DNA of 64,000 nucleotides from Bacteroides clarus YIT 12056 (lineage in GTDB: Bacteria > Bacteroidota > Bacteroidia > Bacteroidales > Bacteroidaceae). Shown piece by piece: positions 43,693 to 52,718 of the stretch. Positions within the stretch are counted from its first letter, which is position 1; each line of letters opens with the position of its first letter. A program made the translations under genes and the position numbers. The DNA lies in the NCBI RefSeq assembly GCF_900129655.1, contig NZ_FQWK01000004.1, positions 1-64,000 of the forward strand. Reading direction: 5' to 3'. The notes beneath the pieces were generated by a model. The model had not been told where the DNA came from. It made no database searches and saw only the letters and a list, made by a program, of their open reading frames with translations.

Positions 43693-43793
43693 TACGGGTA
43701 ATGAACATGAACCGATGACAGGCAGAAACTGTCCGGTGGAGAGCGTTGAAGAAACATTATAAACCCATTGCCCGTTTTTCGCTAATCTTTTGT

Positions 43794-43801
43794 TATCTTT
43801 G
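43794..43801 (+). promoter_or_regulatory. Promoter -7 box for the DEAD-box gene
   Basis: TATCTTTG, 22 bp before the ATG at 43824. Confidence 0.6.
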
Positions 43802-43823
43802 CTCCACTAAATAAAAGAATTTT

Positions 43824-45170
43824 ATGGAACAATCTGATATACTTCGTAACTTACGGATAGAACAGCTCACTCCGATGCAAGAGTCTGCGCAGGATGCCTA
43901 TCAATCGGACAAAGACCTCGTCCTGCTGTCGCCCACGGGTTCGGGTAAAACACTGGCATTCTTACTGCCGCTGGTACAGTCGCTCAAAGCGGAAATACAA
44001 GGCGTTCAGGCGGTGGTGCTTGTCCCTTCGCGCGAACTTGCCTTGCAGATAGAAACAGTTTTTAAGTCGATGGGTACGCCCTTTAAGGCAATGAGTTGCT
44101 ACGGCGGACGTCCGGCAATGGAAGAGCACCGCACGATGAGAGGCGTTAATCCTGCCGTTATCATCGGTACGCCCGGTCGTATGAACGACCACTTGCGGAA
44201 GCGAAACTTTGATACCCGTTTCGTCACTGTGCTGGTAATAGATGAGTTCGATAAATGCCTTGAATTCGGTTTCCACGACGAAATGGCAGAGGTTATCGGG
44301 CAGTTGCCCGCCTTGAAGAAGCGCGTGCTGCTTTCGGCTACGGATGCCGAGGAAATTCCGCAATTTGCGGGAGTAGGGGGTGAAGCATCCGGTAACGCTG
44401 CATCATCGTCACGGGTCATTAAGTTGAACTTCCTTTCGGAAGAAGCCGTTTCCGAACGTCTGAATTTACAGAAAGTAATCTCACCCGAGAAAGATAAACT
44501 GGAAACGCTGTACCGCCTGCTTTGTACGCTTGGCGACCATTCTACACTGGTGTTCGTAAACTACCGCGAAAGCGTGGAGCGTGTGGTTTCCTACCTGAAA
44601 TCGAAGAAATTCCCTTGCGACGCTTTTCATGGCGGTATGGAACAGGACGACCGGGAACGGGCGCTTTACAAGTTCCGTAACGGCAGTTGCCCCGTTCTGG
44701 TATCTACCGATCTTGCCGCACGCGGATTGGACATTCCGGGTATCGACAATGTCGTGCACTACCACATACCCGTCAACGAAGAAGCCTTTACACATCGTAA
44801 CGGACGTACGGCACGTTGGGAAGCGCGCGGCTCGTCTTTCATTCTTCTCCATGCAGAAGAACGCCTTCCCGATTATATCCCGGAAGACATCCCCGTATTC
44901 GGGCTGCCGGAGCAGACGCCGAAACCGGCCAAACCTCGCTGGACTACCTTATATATAGGTAAAGGTAAGAAAGACAAACTGAACAAGGTGGATATCGTGG
45001 GCTTTCTATATAAGAAAGGCGGGCTGGTGCGCGAGGATGTGGGACAGGTAGACGTAAAGGAGCACTACGCTTTTGTGGCGGTTCGTCGCGGCAAGGTGAA
45101 GCAACTGCTCACGCTGTTGCGCGGAGAAAAGATAAAAGGCATGAAAACGCTGATAGAAGAAGCCCGGTAA
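43824..45170 (+). CDS. DEAD-box-like RNA helicase
   Basis: A 448-residue SF2 helicase. It has the Q motif (LTPMQ near 16-20), motif I (SPTGSGKT), Ia (VPSRELA), Ib (TPGR), II in the variant form VIDEFDK (DEFD instead of DEAD), III (SAT), IV-V (LVSTDLAARGLDIPG) and VI (HRNGRTARW instead of the usual HRIGRTGR). The C-terminal 75 residues (LYIGKGKKDKLNKVDIVGFL) resemble the DbpA-type RNA-binding domain, so a role in ribosome assembly is plausible. It is transcribed alone from the TATCTTTG box at 43794. Confidence 0.9.
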   Translation: MEQSDILRNLRIEQLTPMQESAQDAYQSDKDLVLLSPTGSGKTLAFLLPLVQSLKAEIQGVQAVVLVPSRELALQIETVFKSMGTPFKAMSCYGGRPAMEEHRTMRGVNPAVIIGTPGRMNDHLRKRNFDTRFVTVLVIDEFDKCLEFGFHDEMAEVIGQLPALKKRVLLSATDAEEIPQFAGVGGEASGNAASSSRVIKLNFLSEEAVSERLNLQKVISPEKDKLETLYRLLCTLGDHSTLVFVNYRESVERVVSYLKSKKFPCDAFHGGMEQDDRERALYKFRNGSCPVLVSTDLAARGLDIPGIDNVVHYHIPVNEEAFTHRNGRTARWEARGSSFILLHAEERLPDYIPEDIPVFGLPEQTPKPAKPRWTTLYIGKGKKDKLNKVDIVGFLYKKGGLVREDVGQVDVKEHYAFVAVRRGKVKQLLTLLRGEKIKGMKTLIEEAR

Positions 45171-45337
45171 CTTCATGTTATGAAGCATGTCCGGTGATGT
45201 TATTAAGCATAGGAGAATAGTTTGTTTCTAATAATTATGCACTTTCTTTTCGGTTTTAATTCTTAGTAGAAAGTTATTTCCGTTTCTATCTTTCAGTTTA
45301 CCTTTTAATAGCTTTTTTGGTAAGTATACATAACAGA

Positions 45338-45364
45338 TTGGTGTATATTTCTTGTATATACCAA
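45338..45364. promoter_or_regulatory. Operator-like inverted repeat upstream of serC
   Basis: TTGGTGTATA (45338-45347) and TATATACCAA (45355-45364) are inverted with one mismatch and a 7-bp centre. It lies 134 bp before the serC start. The rest of the 45171-45497 gap is AT-rich, with no gene seen. Confidence 0.4.
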
Positions 45365-45497
45365 TAAAAAGTAAGGTAAATGTGCTTTAAAGAAGGATTT
45401 TTATAAGGAAAGATTTGCAATACAGAAATAATTCCGTAATTTCGCCATGTCGTAAGACACAAAATGAACGAAATTGTATAACCAAAACAAACTTCAA

Positions 45498-46565
45498 ATG
45501 AAAAAGCATAATTTCAATGCAGGACCTTCCATTCTTCCGCGTGAGGTGATAGAGGATACAGCGAAGGCTATTTTAGATTTCAATGGATCCGGTCTCTCTC
45601 TTATGGAGATTAGCCACCGTGCTAAAGACTTCCAGCCCGTAGTGGACGAAGCCGTAGCACTGTTCAAAGAACTACTTAACATTCCCGAAGGTTATTCGGT
45701 ACTGTTCCTGGGTGGTGGTGCAAGTCTGGAATTCTGCATGGTACCTTTCAACTTCCTCGAAAAGAAAGCCGCTTACCTCAATACGGGTGTGTGGGCCAAG
45801 AAAGCTATGAAAGAGGCCAAAGGTTTTGGCGAGGTTGTAGAAGTTGCCTCTTCTGCTGAAGCCACTTATACTTATATTCCGAAAGATTACACGGTACCGG
45901 CCGATGCGGATTATTTCCATATCACTACCAACAATACTATCTATGGTACGGAATTGAAAGAAGACCTGGATGTAAATGTTCCTATGGTTGCCGATATGTC
46001 ATCCGATATTTTCTCCCGTCCTATCGACGTGTCTAAATATATCTGTATTTACGGTGGCGCACAGAAGAATCTGGCTCCTTCGGGCGTGACATTCGTTATC
46101 GTGAAGAATGATGCGGTAGGTAAGGTGTCCCGTTACATCCCGACCATGCTGAACTATCAGACTCACATCGACGGCGGTTCAATGTTCAATACTCCTCCGG
46201 TTGTTCCTATTTATGCGGCATTGCAGACTTTGCGCTGGATAAAGGCTCAGGGTGGTGTGAAAGAAATGGAACGTCGTGCCATCGAGAAGGCTGATATGCT
46301 GTACGCCGAGATAGACCGCAACAAGATGTTCGTGGGTACCGCCGCCAAGGAAGACCGTTCTCGCATGAATATCTGCTTCGTAATGGCTCCCGAATACAAA
46401 GAACTCGAAGCCGACTTCCTGAAATTCGCTACTGAAAAGGGTATGGTAGGTATCAAGGGACACCGTTCCGTAGGTGGCTTCCGTGCATCTTGCTACAACG
46501 CCATGCCGAAAGAAAGCGTACAGGCTTTGATAGACTGCATGCAGGAATTTGAGAAACTTCATTAA
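45498..46565 (+). CDS. serC: Phosphoserine aminotransferase
   Basis: A 355-residue PLP enzyme that makes 3-phosphoserine from 3-phosphohydroxypyruvate and glutamate. It starts [17 protein letters not shown], the typical SerC opening. [16 protein letters not shown] binds the cofactor phosphate, and the Schiff-base Lys is in [12 protein letters not shown] (near 193). [16 protein letters not shown] near the end binds the substrate carboxylate. The length is normal. It is first in the serC-serA-DUF1015 cluster. A palindromic repeat fills the gap to serA. Confidence 0.95.
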   Translation: MKKHNFNAGPSILPREVIEDTAKAILDFNGSGLSLMEISHRAKDFQPVVDEAVALFKELLNIPEGYSVLFLGGGASLEFCMVPFNFLEKKAAYLNTGVWAKKAMKEAKGFGEVVEVASSAEATYTYIPKDYTVPADADYFHITTNNTIYGTELKEDLDVNVPMVADMSSDIFSRPIDVSKYICIYGGAQKNLAPSGVTFVIVKNDAVGKVSRYIPTMLNYQTHIDGGSMFNTPPVVPIYAALQTLRWIKAQGGVKEMERRAIEKADMLYAEIDRNKMFVGTAAKEDRSRMNICFVMAPEYKELEADFLKFATEKGMVGIKGHRSVGGFRASCYNAMPKESVQALIDCMQEFEKLH

Positions 46566-46573
46566 CAATATTC

Positions 46574-46655
46574 ATTCACCACAGAGGGCGCAGAGTCCCG
46601 CAGAGATTGGATAAAAGGAGAACTCTGTGAAACTCTGTGCGACTTTGTGGTGAAT
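46574..46655. repeat. CACAGAG-type palindromic repeat between serC and serA
   Basis: ATTCACCACAGAGGGCGCAG at the left faces a right arm ending CGACTTTGTGGTGAAT. An inner CTCTGTG motif occurs twice, and T7 follows. It could act as a partial terminator inside the cluster. Confidence 0.7.
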
Positions 46656-46677
46656 CTTTTTTTAATACCATTAAATC

Positions 46678-47598
46678 ATGAAAGTATTAGTTGCAACAGA
46701 CAAACCGTTTGCAAAAGTTGCGGTAGACGGTATTCGCAAAGAGATTGAAGCGGCAGGTTATGAACTTGCTTTGCTGGAAAAATATGGCGATAAAGCAAAA
46801 CTGCTGGATGCTGTGAAAGACGCCAACGCTATTATTATCCGCAGCGACATCATTGATGCCGAGGTTTTGGATGCCGCCAAAGAACTGAAAATTGTGGTAC
46901 GCGCCGGTGCGGGCTATGACAATGTGGACTTGGCTGCCGCCACCGCCCACAACGTATGTGTCATGAACACTCCGGGACAGAACTCCAACGCCGTAGCCGA
47001 ACTGGCTTTCGGACTTATGGTAATGGCTGTCCGCAATATGTACAACGGTACTTCCGGTACGGAACTGATGGGTAAGAAGCTGGGTATCCATGCTTACGGT
47101 AATGTCGGTCGTAATGTAGCCCGTATCGCCAAAGGTGTCGGTATGGAGATTTACGCATTCGACGCTTTCTGCCCGAAAGAAGTTATTGAGAAAGACGGTG
47201 TAAAGGCTGTGGCCTCTGCCGAGGAACTTTACTCTACTTGTGATGTCGTTTCCCTGCACATTCCCGCAACGGCGGAAACCAAGAATTCCATCAACTATGC
47301 TTTGGTGAACAAGATGCCGAAAGGCGGTTTGTTGGTGAATACCGCCCGCAAGGAAGTTATCAACGAAGCCGAACTGATTCAGCTTATGGAAGAACGCGCC
47401 GACTTGAAGTACATGACTGACATCATGCCCGCAGCCAACGAGACATTTGCCGCCAAGTTTGCCGGCCGTTATTTCTCCACACCGAAAAAGATGGGTGCGC
47501 AGACTGCCGAAGCCAATATCAATGCCGGTATTGCCGCTGCCAAGCAGATTGTAGGATTCCTGAAAGACGGTTGCGAGAAGTTCCGTGTAAATAAGTAA
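46678..47598 (+). CDS. serA: D-3-phosphoglycerate dehydrogenase, short form with catalytic Lys
   Basis: A 306-residue NAD-dependent dehydrogenase for the first step of serine synthesis. The NAD-binding motif is GKKLGIHAYGNVGRNVARIA (about 140-159). Arg (NTARKEVIN) is in place. The usual catalytic His of TPHIGAST is replaced: the segment reads STPKKMGAQTAEAN, so Lys stands in. Such a 'type K' PGDH with Lys in place of His and no ACT regulatory domain is known from Entamoeba and bacterial relatives. The lack of ACT means no serine feedback through that domain. It lies directly upstream of DUF1015. Confidence 0.92.
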   Translation: MKVLVATDKPFAKVAVDGIRKEIEAAGYELALLEKYGDKAKLLDAVKDANAIIIRSDIIDAEVLDAAKELKIVVRAGAGYDNVDLAAATAHNVCVMNTPGQNSNAVAELAFGLMVMAVRNMYNGTSGTELMGKKLGIHAYGNVGRNVARIAKGVGMEIYAFDAFCPKEVIEKDGVKAVASAEELYSTCDVVSLHIPATAETKNSINYALVNKMPKGGLLVNTARKEVINEAELIQLMEERADLKYMTDIMPAANETFAAKFAGRYFSTPKKMGAQTAEANINAGIAAAKQIVGFLKDGCEKFRVNK

Positions 47599-47620
47599 AT
47601 AGATTAATAATCTGATAGCC

Positions 47621-48868
47621 ATGGCTACAATTAAACCTTTTAAAGGCATTCGCCCGCCCCAAGACTTGGTAGAGCAAGTTGCATCCCGTCCTTACGATGT
47701 ACTGAACTCCGCCGAAGCCCGTGAAGAAGCGGCAGGAAACGAAAAATCCTTGTATCATATCATTAAGCCCGAGATAGATTTTCCTGAGGGCACGGATGAG
47801 CATGATGAACGTGTTTACCGGAAAGCCGCCGACAACTTCCGAATGTTTCAGGACAAAGGCTGGCTGGTACAGGACGATAAGGAAAATTACTACGTATATG
47901 CCCAGACCATGAACGGCAAGACGCAATATGGTTTGGTGGTGGGCGCATACGTGCCCGATTATATGAATGGCGTCATTAAGAAGCATGAGCTTACCCGTCG
48001 CGATAAGGAAGAAGATCGCATGAAACATGTGCGTGTGAATAATGCCAACATCGAACCTGTATTCTTCGCCTATCCCGATAATGCCACGCTGGATGCTGTC
48101 ATTGCCCGTTACACGGCTCAGAAACCTGTTTATGATTTTATTGCTCCGGGCGACGGCTTCGGTCATACATTCTGGATTATCGACAAACAGGAAGATATCG
48201 ATGTCATAACCAAAGAGTTCGCCAAGATGCCCGCGCTCTATATCGCAGACGGACATCACCGTAGCGCGGCCGCTGCTCTGGTTGGCGCGGAGAAAGCCAA
48301 GCAAAATCCCAATCATCGCGGAGACGAGGAATACAACTACTTCATGGCGGTTTGTTTCCCCGCCAATCAGTTGACTATCATCGACTATAATCGTGTGGTG
48401 AAAGATTTGAACGGTATGACGCCCGAACAATTCCTGGCTGCCGTAGGTAAGAACTTCACGGTGGAAGAGAAAGGAACGGAAATCTACAAACCGACAGGCT
48501 TGCATAACTTCTCCCTTTATCTGGACGGTAAGTGGTATAGTCTTACTGCCAAGCCGGGTACTTACAACGATAACGATCCTATCGGTGTGCTGGATGTTAC
48601 TATTTCATCCAATCTGATACTGGATGAAATCCTCGGTATCAAAGACCTCCGTTCCGACAAGCGTATTGACTTCGTAGGCGGTATCCGTGGTCTGGGCGAA
48701 TTGAAGAAACGGGTGGATAGCGGCGAAATGAAAGTAGCTTTGGCTCTTTATCCCGTATCCATGAAACAATTGATGGACATCGCCGATACCGGTAATATCA
48801 TGCCGCCCAAGACTACTTGGTTTGAACCGAAGCTACGTTCGGGACTGGTAATTCACAAACTAGACTAA
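47621..48868 (+). CDS. DUF1015 protein, serine-cluster associated
   Basis: A 415-residue protein of the DUF1015 family. It begins MATIKPFKGIRPPQDLVEQV and carries ALYIADGHHRSAAALVG (about 206-222), which includes the ADGHHR motif shared with ParB/sulfiredoxin-like folds and with serine kinases of the SerK/SbnI kind. It follows serA by 22 bp, and no phosphoserine phosphatase (serB) is present in the cluster. A role in serine/phosphoserine phosphate transfer is therefore a reasonable guess, not established here. A terminator follows at 48899-48935. Confidence 0.85.
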   Translation: MATIKPFKGIRPPQDLVEQVASRPYDVLNSAEAREEAAGNEKSLYHIIKPEIDFPEGTDEHDERVYRKAADNFRMFQDKGWLVQDDKENYYVYAQTMNGKTQYGLVVGAYVPDYMNGVIKKHELTRRDKEEDRMKHVRVNNANIEPVFFAYPDNATLDAVIARYTAQKPVYDFIAPGDGFGHTFWIIDKQEDIDVITKEFAKMPALYIADGHHRSAAAALVGAEKAKQNPNHRGDEEYNYFMAVCFPANQLTIIDYNRVVKDLNGMTPEQFLAAVGKNFTVEEKGTEIYKPTGLHNFSLYLDGKWYSLTAKPGTYNDNDPIGVLDVTISSNLILDEILGIKDLRSDKRIDFVGGIRGLGELKKRVDSGEMKVALALYPVSMKQLMDIADTGNIMPPKTTWFEPKLRSGLVIHKLD

Positions 48869-48898
48869 TCAGATATAATCTTGAAGAATGAATAGGAG

Positions 48899-48935
48899 AC
48901 GGAGCATTGCATTACGCGGTGCTCCGTTATTTTAT
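48899..48935 (+). terminator. Terminator of the serC-serA-DUF1015 cluster
   Basis: ACGGAGCA (48899-48906) / TGCTCCGT (48920-48927) stem followed by TATTTTATT. Confidence 0.8.
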
Positions 48936-48999
48936 TGGCCGTTTTCTTTCCTGTTATATAGAAAATACTGACCTTTGCCGAAAAGGCCGGATTATATTT

Positions 49000-49575
49000 A
49001 TGAAGATATTAATACTCAACAGCAGTCCTCGCAGAAATGGCAACATCTCGAAGATGCTGGAAGCGATGAAACAGGAAATAGAATGTTGTAATGCCGAAGC
49101 GGTCTATGTCAGAGTGCCGGAGCTGAAAGTGCGTCCTTGTATCGGCTGTATGAAATGCCGCTGTTCGTTACGGTGCTGCTTGCCGGAAGATGACGCGCAG
49201 CGGGTATTACAAAGTATCAGGGATGCTGATGCGCTGATAATAGGCGCTCCGTGTTATTGGGGAAATATGCCCGGAGAATTAAAAGTGTTGTTCGATCGTA
49301 TGGTGTACGGCATGATGGGAGAGAATTCATTGGGTATGCCTCTTGCGCTTCATAAAGGAAAGAAAGTAATTATTGTAAGTACCTGCACAACTCCTTATCC
49401 TTTTAATATTCTTTATAACCAGACACGCGGGGTAGTGAAAGCCCTCAAGGAAATATTAAAGTGGAGCGGCTTCAAAGTTGTGAAAGCCATAGAGAAGGGT
49501 GGCACCAGAAAGCATCCGGATTTGACCTCCAAAGAGATATCACATTGTAAAAGAGCTGTACATAAGTTATTATAA
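49000..49575 (+). CDS. Flavodoxin-fold NAD(P)H-dependent oxidoreductase
   Basis: A 191-residue FMN-dependent reductase. MKILILNSSPRRNGNISKML is the FMN phosphate-binding N-terminus, and IIGAPCYWGNMPGELKVLFD is the second flavin-binding loop. The Cys-rich segment (RPCIGCMKCRCSLRCC, about 45-60) is typical of the iron-sulfur flavoprotein-like branch, so an Fe-S cluster is possible. The start was placed where the fold begins. The FKBP gene follows by 12 bp, suggesting co-transcription. Confidence 0.85.
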   Translation: MKILILNSSPRRNGNISKMLEAMKQEIECCNAEAVYVRVPELKVRPCIGCMKCRCSLRCCLPEDDAQRVLQSIRDADALIIGAPCYWGNMPGELKVLFDRMVYGMMGENSLGMPLALHKGKKVIIVSTCTTPYPFNILYNQTRGVVKALKEILKWSGFKVVKAIEKGGTRKHPDLTSKEISHCKRAVHKLL

Positions 49576-49587
49576 TACTGAATCGAT

Positions 49588-49992
49588 ATGAGCAAAAAAG
49601 AAGAATACAAGCTGAAGAACGAACAGTTTCTGCAAAGTCTGCGTACCGAAGAGGGCGTAAAAGAGTTGGGTGCCGGTGTGCTTTACCGTGTGCTGGAAAA
49701 CGGGCAGGGCAGTGGCGCCACTCCCCGCTTAAACAGCATTGTGTCGGTACATTATAAGGGAACGCTCATCAACGGCAGAGAGTTTGACAACTCCTGGAAG
49801 CGTAACTGCCCGGAAGCTTTTCGGCTGAACGAAGTAATTGACGGTTGGCAGATAGCTTTGCAACGGATGCGCGTGGGTGACCACTGGATGGTCTACATTC
49901 CTTATACCGTGGGATACGGCACACGTACCAGCGGACCTATTCCGGCTTTCTCCACACTGATATTTGAAGTGAAACTATTGGGTATTGCCTGA
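49588..49992 (+). CDS. FKBP-type peptidyl-prolyl cis-trans isomerase
   Basis: A 134-residue protein with one FKBP domain (about 40-133: VSVHYKGTLINGREFDNSW, GWQIALQRMRVGDHWMVYIP, GPIPAFSTLIFEVKLLGI) after a short helical N-terminus. There is no signal peptide, so it should be cytoplasmic, unlike most Bacteroides FKBPs. It lies 12 bp after the flavoprotein gene. Confidence 0.92.
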   Translation: MSKKEEYKLKNEQFLQSLRTEEGVKELGAGVLYRVLENGQGSGATPRLNSIVSVHYKGTLINGREFDNSWKRNCPEAFRLNEVIDGWQIALQRMRVGDHWMVYIPYTVGYGTRTSGPIPAFSTLIFEVKLLGIA

Positions 49993-50058
49993 GAGAGCGT
50001 GAACAATCCTTCTTCTTCACACGTTACATTACTTATAACTTAAACTTTAACAATAAGT

Positions 50059-50256
50059 ATGAATCAGGAAAAGAAGAAAAAGGAGTGTGATACCTTGAAC
50101 GCATCCATCTCCCCGGAACAGCCGGTAAATGAAAACGAGAAAGAAACGTTACCCGGACAGCAAATCGGGCTGTATGGAAAAGCGGATAAGAAAGATGTTC
50201 GTCAAATGGTTAAGATATTGAATCCGGACAAGCACAGCATGGAAAGCAGAGGATAA
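50059..50256 (+). CDS. Small hydrophilic protein, 65 aa, unknown function
   Basis: A 65-residue lysine- and glutamate-rich protein with no hydrophobic segment (MNQEKKKKECDTLNASISPE at the start; KDVRQMVKILNPDKHSMESR near the end). No family is recognised. It lies 66 bp after the FKBP gene on the same strand, and its stop codon falls inside the terminator hairpin at 50243-50272. The tight link between stop and terminator supports it as a real gene. Confidence 0.6.
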   Translation: MNQEKKKKECDTLNASISPEQPVNENEKETLPGQQIGLYGKADKKDVRQMVKILNPDKHSMESRG

Positions 50257-50272
50257 CCCTCTGCTTTTTATT
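50243..50272 (+). terminator. Intrinsic terminator overlapping the 65-aa gene end
   Basis: AAAGCAGAGG (50243-50252) / CCCTCTGCTTT with a 4-5 nt loop, followed by TTTATTTTAT. Confidence 0.85.
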
Positions 50273-50310
50273 TTATCCCTTTATCGGGTAGGTTACACCG
50301 CTATGTTTCG

Positions 50311-50318
50311 TATCTTTG
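50311..50318 (+). promoter_or_regulatory. Promoter -7 box for the MATE transporter gene
   Basis: TATCTTTG, 47 bp before the ATG at 50366. Confidence 0.6.
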
Positions 50319-50365
50319 CGGCAAAATACGAAACGGAATACGAAAATATCGAAATACGGTAGTGA

Positions 50366-51697
50366 ATGTTACGGAACGGAGACCTTACCCAAGGCGGCAT
50401 AACGAGTACGCTGTTGCGTTTTACCTTGCCCATGATGGCAGGTTCGTTGCTGCAACAGTGTTATAATATAGCCGATACCCTTATTGTAGGACAGTGTATC
50501 GGTGCGGACGCCCTGGCGGCGGTAGGTTCGGCATATACGCTGATGGTTTTCCTTATCTCCGTTCTTCTCGGTTTGTCCATCGGTAGCGGTACGGTATTTT
50601 CATTGCACTACGGCGCGGGAAACAGCTCTGCTTTGCGTCGCAGCATTTTTGTTTCATTCGTGCTGATAGGAGCGGTTACATTTTTGCTGAATGTGGCCGC
50701 ATTCGTATGGTTAGACCCTATTCTCCGCCTGCTGCAAGTACCGCAGGACATCTACGGTATGATGCGCAGCTACCTGTGGATAATCTTTTGCGGCATTGTT
50801 TTCACATTCATCTATAATTTCTATGCGGCGCTGCTGCGTGCGGTGGGAGATTCGGTAACTCCTCTCTGGTTTCTGGCCGTCTCTGTCGTACTGAATATCG
50901 TGCTCGACCTGTTCTTTATCCTGCAATTGGGTTGGGGCATCGAGGGAGCTGCGATAGCCACAGTCATAGCGCAGGGAGCGGCTGCGGCGGGAATACTGCT
51001 CTATACCTGCAAGAAACGTCCGGAGCTGCGGCTGCATCGCGAAGACATGCACTTCGACCGTTGCAGTCTGAAAGAGATAGTTTCTTTCTCCACACTGACC
51101 TGTGTACAGCAATCGGTTATGAATTTCGGTATCCTGATGATACAAGGGCTGGTCAACAGTTTCGGTACAGCCGTTATGGCGGCCTTTGCTGCCGCTGTAA
51201 AGATAGACTCCTTCGCATATATGCCCGTACAGGAGTTCGGAAATGCTTTCTCCACTTTCATTGCGCAGAATTTCGGGGCGAAACGTTACGAACGTATTCG
51301 CCGGGGTGTTCGCAGCGCGTTTCTCACTACGGTTATCTTTTCGCTTATCGTCTCCGTAGTTGTATTCGTCTTTGCAGAACCGCTGATGCTGATTTTCGTT
51401 CATCCGAGCGAGACGGAAATCCTTGCTACCGGAGTGGAATATCTGCGTATAGAGGGTGCGTTCTACTATGGCATCGGCATCCTTTTCCTGCTTTACGGCT
51501 ATTATCGCGCTATCCGCAAACCGGGGATGTCGGTCGTGCTTACGGTGATTTCGTTAGGTACCCGCGTCGTGCTTTCCTATATACTCGCCGCCATTCCTTC
51601 CATCGGGGTAACAGGCATCTGGTGGTCTATTCCCATCGGTTGGCTGCTGGCGGATGCGGTAGGAGTACTGTATTATAAAATGAAGAATGAAAAATGA
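50366..51697 (+). CDS. MATE-family efflux transporter
   Basis: A 443-residue inner-membrane transporter with about 12 transmembrane helices in two similar halves, as in MATE drug/Na+ or H+ antiporters. The family feature MAGSLLQQCYNIADTLIVGQ (about 21-40) is clear, and the second half repeats it (QEFGNAFSTFIAQNFGAKRY). The substrate is not deducible. The last residues (KMKNEK) and the TGA stop are encoded by the left arm of the repeat element at 51677-51761, so the C-terminus is probably not ancestral. Confidence 0.92.
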   Translation: MLRNGDLTQGGITSTLLRFTLPMMAGSLLQQCYNIADTLIVGQCIGADALAAVGSAYTLMVFLISVLLGLSIGSGTVFSLHYGAGNSSALRRSIFVSFVLIGAVTFLLNVAAFVWLDPILRLLQVPQDIYGMMRSYLWIIFCGIVFTFIYNFYAALLRAVGDSVTPLWFLAVSVVLNIVLDLFFILQLGWGIEGAAIATVIAQGAAAAGILLYTCKKRPELRLHREDMHFDRCSLKEIVSFSTLTCVQQSVMNFGILMIQGLVNSFGTAVMAAFAAAVKIDSFAYMPVQEFGNAFSTFIAQNFGAKRYERIRRGVRSAFLTTVIFSLIVSVVVFVFAEPLMLIFVHPSETEILATGVEYLRIEGAFYYGIGILFLLYGYYRAIRKPGMSVVLTVISLGTRVVLSYILAAIPSIGVTGIWWSIPIGWLLADAVGVLYYKMKNEK

Positions 51698-51761
51698 AGA
51701 ATATCCTTGCGGCATACTTGCGCAGCGAAATTCTTCATTCTTCATTTTTCATTCTTCATTT
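51677..51761. repeat. GAATGAAGAATGA-type inverted-repeat element
   Basis: The left arm (51677-51702) and right arm (51730-51761) match as reverse complements over 26 bp, including a variant GAAAAATGA unit in both. The spacer holds TTGCGCAGCGAA, sharing GCGCAGC with the elements at 22750, 31779 and 33404. The right arm directly precedes the promoter box of the EamA gene. Confidence 0.9.
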
Positions 51762-51769
51762 AAAAGCAG

Positions 51770-51777
51770 TATCTTTG
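51770..51777 (+). promoter_or_regulatory. Promoter -7 box for the EamA transporter gene
   Basis: TATCTTTG, 28 bp before the ATG at 51806. Its -33 region would fall within the right arm of the repeat element. Confidence 0.6.
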
Positions 51778-51805
51778 CGCCCGATTTTTAGAAAGAGATA
51801 CTGCC

Positions 51806-52711
51806 ATGACTAATGAGCGTTTGAAAGGATTTACTTACGGAGCTATTGCCGCAGCCAGCTACGGAATGAATCCGTTGTTTGCGTTACCCTTGTACGGGGC
51901 GGGGATGAATGCGGATTCCGTCTTGTTCTACCGTTATTTTCTTGCTATTGTGATGCTGGGCGTTCTGATGAAAGTAAAGAAACAGTCCTTCGCTCTGAAA
52001 AAGACGGATATACTGCCGTTGGCGGTGATGGGGTTGCTGTTCTCTTTCTCTTCGTTGTTCCTGTTCGAGAGTTATAATTATATGGATGCGGGTATCGCGT
52101 CTACCATTTTGTTTGTCTATCCGGTGCTGGTGGCTATCATTATGGCGGTGTTCTTCCATGAGAAAGTCTCGTTCATTACGATGTTTTCCATCGCAATGGC
52201 TTTTACGGGCATCTCATTGTTGTATGAGGGGGGCGATGGCAAGACGTTGAATATGTTCGGCGTACTGCTCGTTATTCTGTCCTCGCTGACGTATGCCGTA
52301 TATATAGTAGGGGTCAACCGCTCTTCCCTGAAAGACCTGCCTACGGCGAAGCTGACTTTCTATGCTTTGCTGTTCGGTGTCATCATTTACGTGGTGCGTC
52401 TGGATTTCTGTGCGGCCTTGCAGCCTGTCCCTTCTCCGGTGTTGTGGGTGAATGTCCTTTCGCTGGCTTTGTTTCCCACTATCATTTCATTAATTATGAT
52501 GACGCTTTCCATTCATAGCATAGGCTCTACGCCGGCTGCCATTTTGGGAGCGTTGGAGCCTGTAACGGCTCTGTTCTTCGGGGTAGCGGTGTTCGGTGAG
52601 CAACTCACGCCGCGCATCATGCTCGGTGTATTGATGATATTGACTGCCGTAACACTGATAATCGCGGCCAAACCCTTGCTGGAGCTGGCGAAGAAGCATA
52701 CCCGGCACTGA
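51806..52711 (+). CDS. EamA-family (DMT superfamily) transporter
   Basis: A 301-residue inner-membrane protein with about ten transmembrane helices arranged as two EamA repeats (first about 8-140, second about 155-290). Typical segments are IASTILFVYPVLVAIIMAVF and its counterpart TPAAILGALEPVTALFFGVA. Members export amino acids or other metabolites; the substrate is unknown. It converges with the glycerate kinase gene with only 7 bp between the stop codons. Confidence 0.9.
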   Translation: MTNERLKGFTYGAIAAASYGMNPLFALPLYGAGMNADSVLFYRYFLAIVMLGVLMKVKKQSFALKKTDILPLAVMGLLFSFSSLFLFESYNYMDAGIASTILFVYPVLVAIIMAVFFHEKVSFITMFSIAMAFTGISLLYEGGDGKTLNMFGVLLVILSSLTYAVYIVGVNRSSLKDLPTAKLTFYALLFGVIIYVVRLDFCAALQPVPSPVLWVNVLSLALFPTIISLIMMTLSIHSIGSTPAAILGALEPVTALFFGVAVFGEQLTPRIMLGVLMILTAVTLIIAAKPLLELAKKHTRH

Positions 52712-52718
52712 CGGGCGG

